NCBI RefSeq assembly: GCF_030816015.1
Contig: NZ_JAUSXN010000001.1
Location: forward strand, 3,720,001-3,784,000
DNA length: 64,000 bases
Direction of reading: 5' to 3'
Source: Pedobacter sp. W3I1
GTDB lineage: Bacteria; Bacteroidota; Bacteroidia; Sphingobacteriales; Sphingobacteriaceae
The notes under the pieces are model-generated. The model made no database searches and was not told the origin of the DNA. It worked only from the letters and a program-made list of their open reading frames with translations. Position numbers and translations under genes: made by a program. Shown in pieces: positions 61,023-64,000 of this stretch (the first letter of the stretch is position 1; each line of letters starts with the position of its first letter).

Positions 61023-61688
61023 ATGACGAATAATAAACCCAAAGCTTTTCTTTTCGATCTTAATGGAACCATGATTAATGATATGGCTTTCCACAATCAT
61101 GCCTGGCATAATATACTTACGCAAGATTTAGGTGCAAGCATAAGCTTCGATGCCGTTAAAAAACAGATGTATGGTAAAAACCAGGATCTGTTGGAACGTG
61201 TTTTTGGTGTTGGTCATTTCTCACAGGAACAAATTGATCAGATTTCTATCGAAAAAGAACATCGGTATCAAGCCGCTTATAAAAAACATTTAACATTAAT
61301 AGCTGGGTTAGGCGATTTTTTAGAAAAAGCAAAACAATCAGGCATTCAAATGGCAATTGGTTCGGCAGCCATTCCTTTCAACATTAATTTTGTACTCGAT
61401 AACTTAAATATCCGTTCTTATTTTAAAGCCATAGTAAGTGCCGAAGATGTGGTGAATAGTAAACCAGATCCGGAAACCTTTACCAAAGGGGCTGAAATTT
61501 TAGGTGTTGCAGCTAGCGAATGTATTGTTTTTGAAGATGCGCCAAAGGGTGTTGAAGCTGCGCAAAATGCCGGAATGAAATGTGCTGTACTTACAACTAT
61601 GCACACCAGGGAAGAATTTTCAGCTTACCATAACATTATTGCTTTTATAGAAGATTATACAGATCCCCTGATACAGGATCTTTTCTAA
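61023..61688 (+). CDS. HAD-superfamily hydrolase, beta-phosphoglucomutase-like, with DxN motif
   Basis: A 221-residue cytoplasmic HAD protein. Motif I is FDLNGTM: the nucleophile Asp is present but the second Asp of the usual DxD is Asn. The four-helix cap follows (MAFHNHAWHNIL, KKQMYGKNQDLLERVFG). Motif II is in GSAAIPFN, motif III Lys in SKPDPETF, and motif IV in VFEDAPKGVEAAQNAGM. Architecture and length fit the beta-phosphoglucomutase/sugar-phosphatase branch. It ends at a strong terminator shared with the convergent epimerase gene, suggesting it is monocistronic. The missing second Asp makes the exact reaction uncertain. Confidence 0.88.
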   Translation: MTNNKPKAFLFDLNGTMINDMAFHNHAWHNILTQDLGASISFDAVKKQMYGKNQDLLERVFGVGHFSQEQIDQISIEKEHRYQAAYKKHLTLIAGLGDFLEKAKQSGIQMAIGSAAIPFNINFVLDNLNIRSYFKAIVSAEDVVNSKPDPETFTKGAEILGVAASECIVFEDAPKGVEAAQNAGMKCAVLTTMHTREEFSAYHNIIAFIEDYTDPLIQDLF

Positions 61689-61727
61689 AATACATAAGGC
61701 CCGTATTTCTAAAGGCCTTATGTATTT
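61688..61727. terminator. Strong bidirectional terminator
   Basis: AAATACATAAGGCC (61688-61701) and GGCCTTATGTATTT (61714-61727) form a perfect 14-bp stem with a 12-base loop; A-tracts and T-tracts lie at the two ends. It sits directly after the HAD stop and before the end of the convergent epimerase gene at 61761. Confidence 0.8.
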
Positions 61728-61760
61728 ATCATCGCTAAGACGTAGGAATCACCAAAACAC

Positions 61761-62933
61761 TTATTTGGTAAATTTATAAACTGAACTGGTTTTATATACC
61801 TCCCCAGGTTTTAAAACCGTAGATGGAAAAGCAGGCTGATTTGGTGAATCTGGAAAATGCTGTGTTTCCAATGCAATTGCTGTTCTGAAATCATCTTTAG
61901 CACCAGTTTTAAAGGTATTTTTACTTTGCATAAAGTTTCCGCTGTAAAATTGTAAGCCTGGCTCTTGCGTATAAATATCCATAACTATACCCGACTTATC
62001 TCCTTTAACGGTAGCCGCATGGAACATGCCCATCGCTTTGGTTTTATTCAGCACGTAATTATGGTCATAACCTTTCCCGAAAGTTAACTGTTCGTTTTTA
62101 TCGTTTATACGTGCACCAATAGGAGTTGCAGTAGTGAAATCGAACGGAGTTCCCTTAACCTTTTCAATTTTTCCCGTCGGGATCAAAGTAGAATCAACAG
62201 GTGTGTATTCATCTGCATAAATCTGCACCTCGTGGTTCAAAATCTCACCGCTTCCATCGCCATTTAAATTAAAAAATGCATGATTTGTTAAATTTACAAC
62301 TGTAGTTTTATCTGTTTTAGCCTCATAATCCATTTTCAGTTCATTATCATCTGTTAACGTATAAGTCACCTTAACATCTAAATTACCAGGAAAATTTTCG
62401 TCGCCATCTTTTGATAAATAATGAAGTACTAAGGTATTGGCGTTGGGCTGACTGGCATCCCAAACTACATATTGATAGCCTTTTTTACCGCCATGCAGTG
62501 TATTCTGACCGTTATTGGTAAATAGCGAATAGGTTTTGCCTTCAAGTGTAAACTTACCTTTTGCTATGCGGTTACCATATCGGCCAATGGTTGCGCCAAA
62601 ATAGGGTTCGGTTGATTTTTCATAATCACTAACACTCTTAAAACCCACTACCACATCAACCAGCTTACCATCTTTATTGGGTACCAATAAACTAACCAGG
62701 CGCCCACCGTAGTTGGTAAAAATGGCTTCTGCATTATTCTTATTCTTTAAGGTGTACAATGCCGTTTGTTTACCATCAATTTCCTTTTTAAAAGAATCGG
62801 CAACAAGTTTTATAACTGCTACTGAATCGCCTTTTAAACTATCTGCTGATGAAGATTTTTTGGTTCCGGATTGACAGGATGCAAAGCCAATTACAGCCAG
62901 CACACCCAGGCTCGTTAATGATTTTAGTTTCAT
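61761..62933 (-). CDS. galM: Aldose 1-epimerase, lipoprotein
   Basis: About 390 residues from the ATG at 62933; the longer frame from 62990 is rejected because 62933 gives a clean lipoprotein signal, VLAVIGFASC, with lipid-modified Cys. GalM motifs: NYGGRLVSLLVPNKDG, GATIGRYGNRIAKGKF, NNGQNTLHGGKKGYQYVVWDA, the catalytic His in VVNLTNHAFFNLNGDGSGEILNHEV, and the catalytic Glu in LQFYSGNF...AIALETQHFPDSPNQPAFPSTVL. It interconverts alpha and beta anomers of sugars such as galactose. Being an exported lipoprotein, it probably acts in the periplasm before uptake, as in many Bacteroidota. Confidence 0.95.
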   Translation of the reverse strand: MKLKSLTSLGVLAVIGFASCQSGTKKSSSADSLKGDSVAVIKLVADSFKKEIDGKQTALYTLKNKNNAEAIFTNYGGRLVSLLVPNKDGKLVDVVVGFKSVSDYEKSTEPYFGATIGRYGNRIAKGKFTLEGKTYSLFTNNGQNTLHGGKKGYQYVVWDASQPNANTLVLHYLSKDGDENFPGNLDVKVTYTLTDDNELKMDYEAKTDKTTVVNLTNHAFFNLNGDGSGEILNHEVQIYADEYTPVDSTLIPTGKIEKVKGTPFDFTTATPIGARINDKNEQLTFGKGYDHNYVLNKTKAMGMFHAATVKGDKSGIVMDIYTQEPGLQFYSGNFMQSKNTFKTGAKDDFRTAIALETQHFPDSPNQPAFPSTVLKPGEVYKTSSVYKFTK

Positions 62934-63330
62934 AAAATGGAATACTTGGTTTAGATTTTTAATTAAGTTTTTTAAATATAAGCATATCACTTAATTTTAC
63001 AAATAAAACGATTTAGAAGAATTGAAACGCAAATATTAAAGAATAATTTACTTTAACAACAGCAATGATACGCTTTGTAGAATTTGTAATAACAAAATGT
63101 GGAAGTATTAAAAATTACAAATAGTAATTTTCATAAAAAGGAAGTTAGTATTGATAATTACTTCTCCACGCCTAACGATAACAGAACCTTTAATGGATTT
63201 TCCTCCAGCTATTTGCGGCAATGAGCATACTGATTCCGTAACCCCCCACTGAGCTGATGAGAATATTTTAAGCTATATCAATTAAAATCCGCTAAAACTG
63301 ATTATTATTGCGGTAATCAAATCCCAAATA
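62934..63330. other. Divergent gene-free region between epimerase and aldo/keto reductase
   Basis: A 397-bp AT-rich stretch with the epimerase promoter at its left end and presumably the reductase promoter at its right end. No exact TAnnTTTG box was located for the latter. Nothing else is visible. Confidence 0.5.
62973..63003 (-). promoter_or_regulatory. galM: Candidate galM promoter
   Basis: On the minus strand, TTTG (63003-63000), a 19-bp spacer and TATATTTA (62980-62973) form a near-consensus TTTG-N19-TAnnTTTG promoter. The -7 box ends 39 bp before the start codon at 62933. Confidence 0.5.
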
Positions 63331-64000
63331 TGAATCAAACCATTTCAACAGATCGTTACGACAAAATGCTATATCGCCGTTGTGGAAACAGTGGCTTAAA
63401 ATTGCCCGCAATATCGTTGGGTTTATGGCATAATTTCGGACATGTAAACATTTTTGAAAACAGCAAAAACCTAATCTATACTGCTTTTAACAATGGAATT
63501 ACCCATTTCGATTTAGCAAACAATTATGGCCCGCCTCCCGGTTCGGCTGAAGAGGTTTTCGGAAAAATCCTGCACGAAGATTTTAAGGGCTATCGTGATG
63601 AAATGATTATTTCCAGTAAAGCCGGATATACCATGTGGGATGGTCCCTACGGCGACTGGGGTTCGAAAAAATACCTGGTTTCTAGTTTAGAACAGAGCTT
63701 AAAACGTATGAAGCTCGATTATGTTGATATTTTTTACCACCACCGTCCAGATCCTGAAACTCCACTTGAAGAAACCATGGGAGCTTTAAGTCTCCTGGTT
63801 CAACAGGGAAAAGCTTTATATGTTGGTATTTCGAATTATAAGGCAGAAGAAGCCGCAAAAGCAATCAAAATTTTAAAAGATAATGGCACACCGTGTTTAA
63901 TTCACCAGCCTAAATACTCGATGTTTGAACGTTGGGTGGAAGATGGTTTACTTGATGTTTTGGCAAAAAATGGTGTAGGCTGTATTCCATTTTCGCCGTT
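63331..64000 (+). CDS. yghZ: L-glyceraldehyde-3-phosphate reductase-like aldo/keto reductase (YghZ), C-terminus cut by window edge
   Basis: The first ~223 residues of an NADPH-dependent aldo/keto reductase. MLYRRCGNSGLKLPAISLGLWHNFG, ITHFDLANNYGPPPGSAEEVFG (catalytic Asp and Tyr), IISSKAGYTMWDGPYGDWGSKKYLVSSLEQSLKRMKLDYVDIFYHHRPDPETP (catalytic Lys and His) and QQGKALYVGISNY follow the YghZ/Gpr subgroup almost word for word. The family detoxifies L-glyceraldehyde 3-phosphate and other aldehydes. The start at 63331 fits family alignments. The rest lies beyond the window. Confidence 0.93.

Overview
The window looks like a chromosomal segment of a Bacteroidota bacterium, most likely Sphingobacteriaceae and Pedobacter-like. 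The clues are AT-rich DNA, two SusC/SusD outer-membrane pairs, lipoproteins with Bacteroidota-style signals, several promoters resembling TTTG-N19-21-TAnnTTTG, and many dispersed hairpins between convergent genes. No rRNA, tRNA or CRISPR array was recognised.

Region by region. (1) 1-10205: a leftward glycan-uptake locus of two tandem SusC/SusD pairs (the last SusD runs off the left edge), with a divergent LacI-type regulator and palindromic operator candidates between them. (2) 10289-14762: an MFS exporter broken by a one-base frameshift, divergent from a MarR regulator; both promoters carry near-identical operators. These are followed by a metallo-beta-lactamase-fold protein, aquaporin Z and a glutathione peroxidase-like thiol peroxidase. 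(3) 14941-19017: topA and small conserved proteins, with repeat-like DNA. (4) 19232-28468: an alpha-2-macroglobulin-like anchored protein and its usual partner, penicillin-binding protein 1C, pushed apart by a decayed REP-associated transposase, REP-like hairpins and a 300-bp-period duplication.

(5) 29607-56690 is the highlight: a leftward, tightly packed 18-gene operon for an extracellular contractile injection system (eCIS; Afp/PVC/AlgoCIS-like). In transcription order it encodes a DUF4255 (Pvc16-like) protein, an unknown 369-aa protein, two sheath proteins (one with an inserted domain), two tube proteins, a 53-aa DUF5908 microprotein, a LysM baseplate protein, a gp27/gp5-like spike, a PAAR tip, a gp25-like protein, two very large baseplate proteins, a 1222-aa coiled-coil protein of unknown role, a tape-measure-family protein, an AAA+ ATPase, a 1244-aa DUF4157 multidomain putative effector and a SUKH-like putative immunity protein. 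A cytoplasmic-looking peptidoglycan amidase with SH3 domains (28618-29598) converges on the operon end and could be a release enzyme or cargo.

(6) 57178-64000: a lysoplasmalogenase-family protein overlapping a sterol desaturase-family protein, small exported or membrane proteins, a PAP2 phosphatase, a HAD hydrolase with an unusual DxN motif, a lipoprotein aldose 1-epimerase, and the start of a YghZ-type aldo/keto reductase.

Functional calls come from motif recognition only; no database search was possible.
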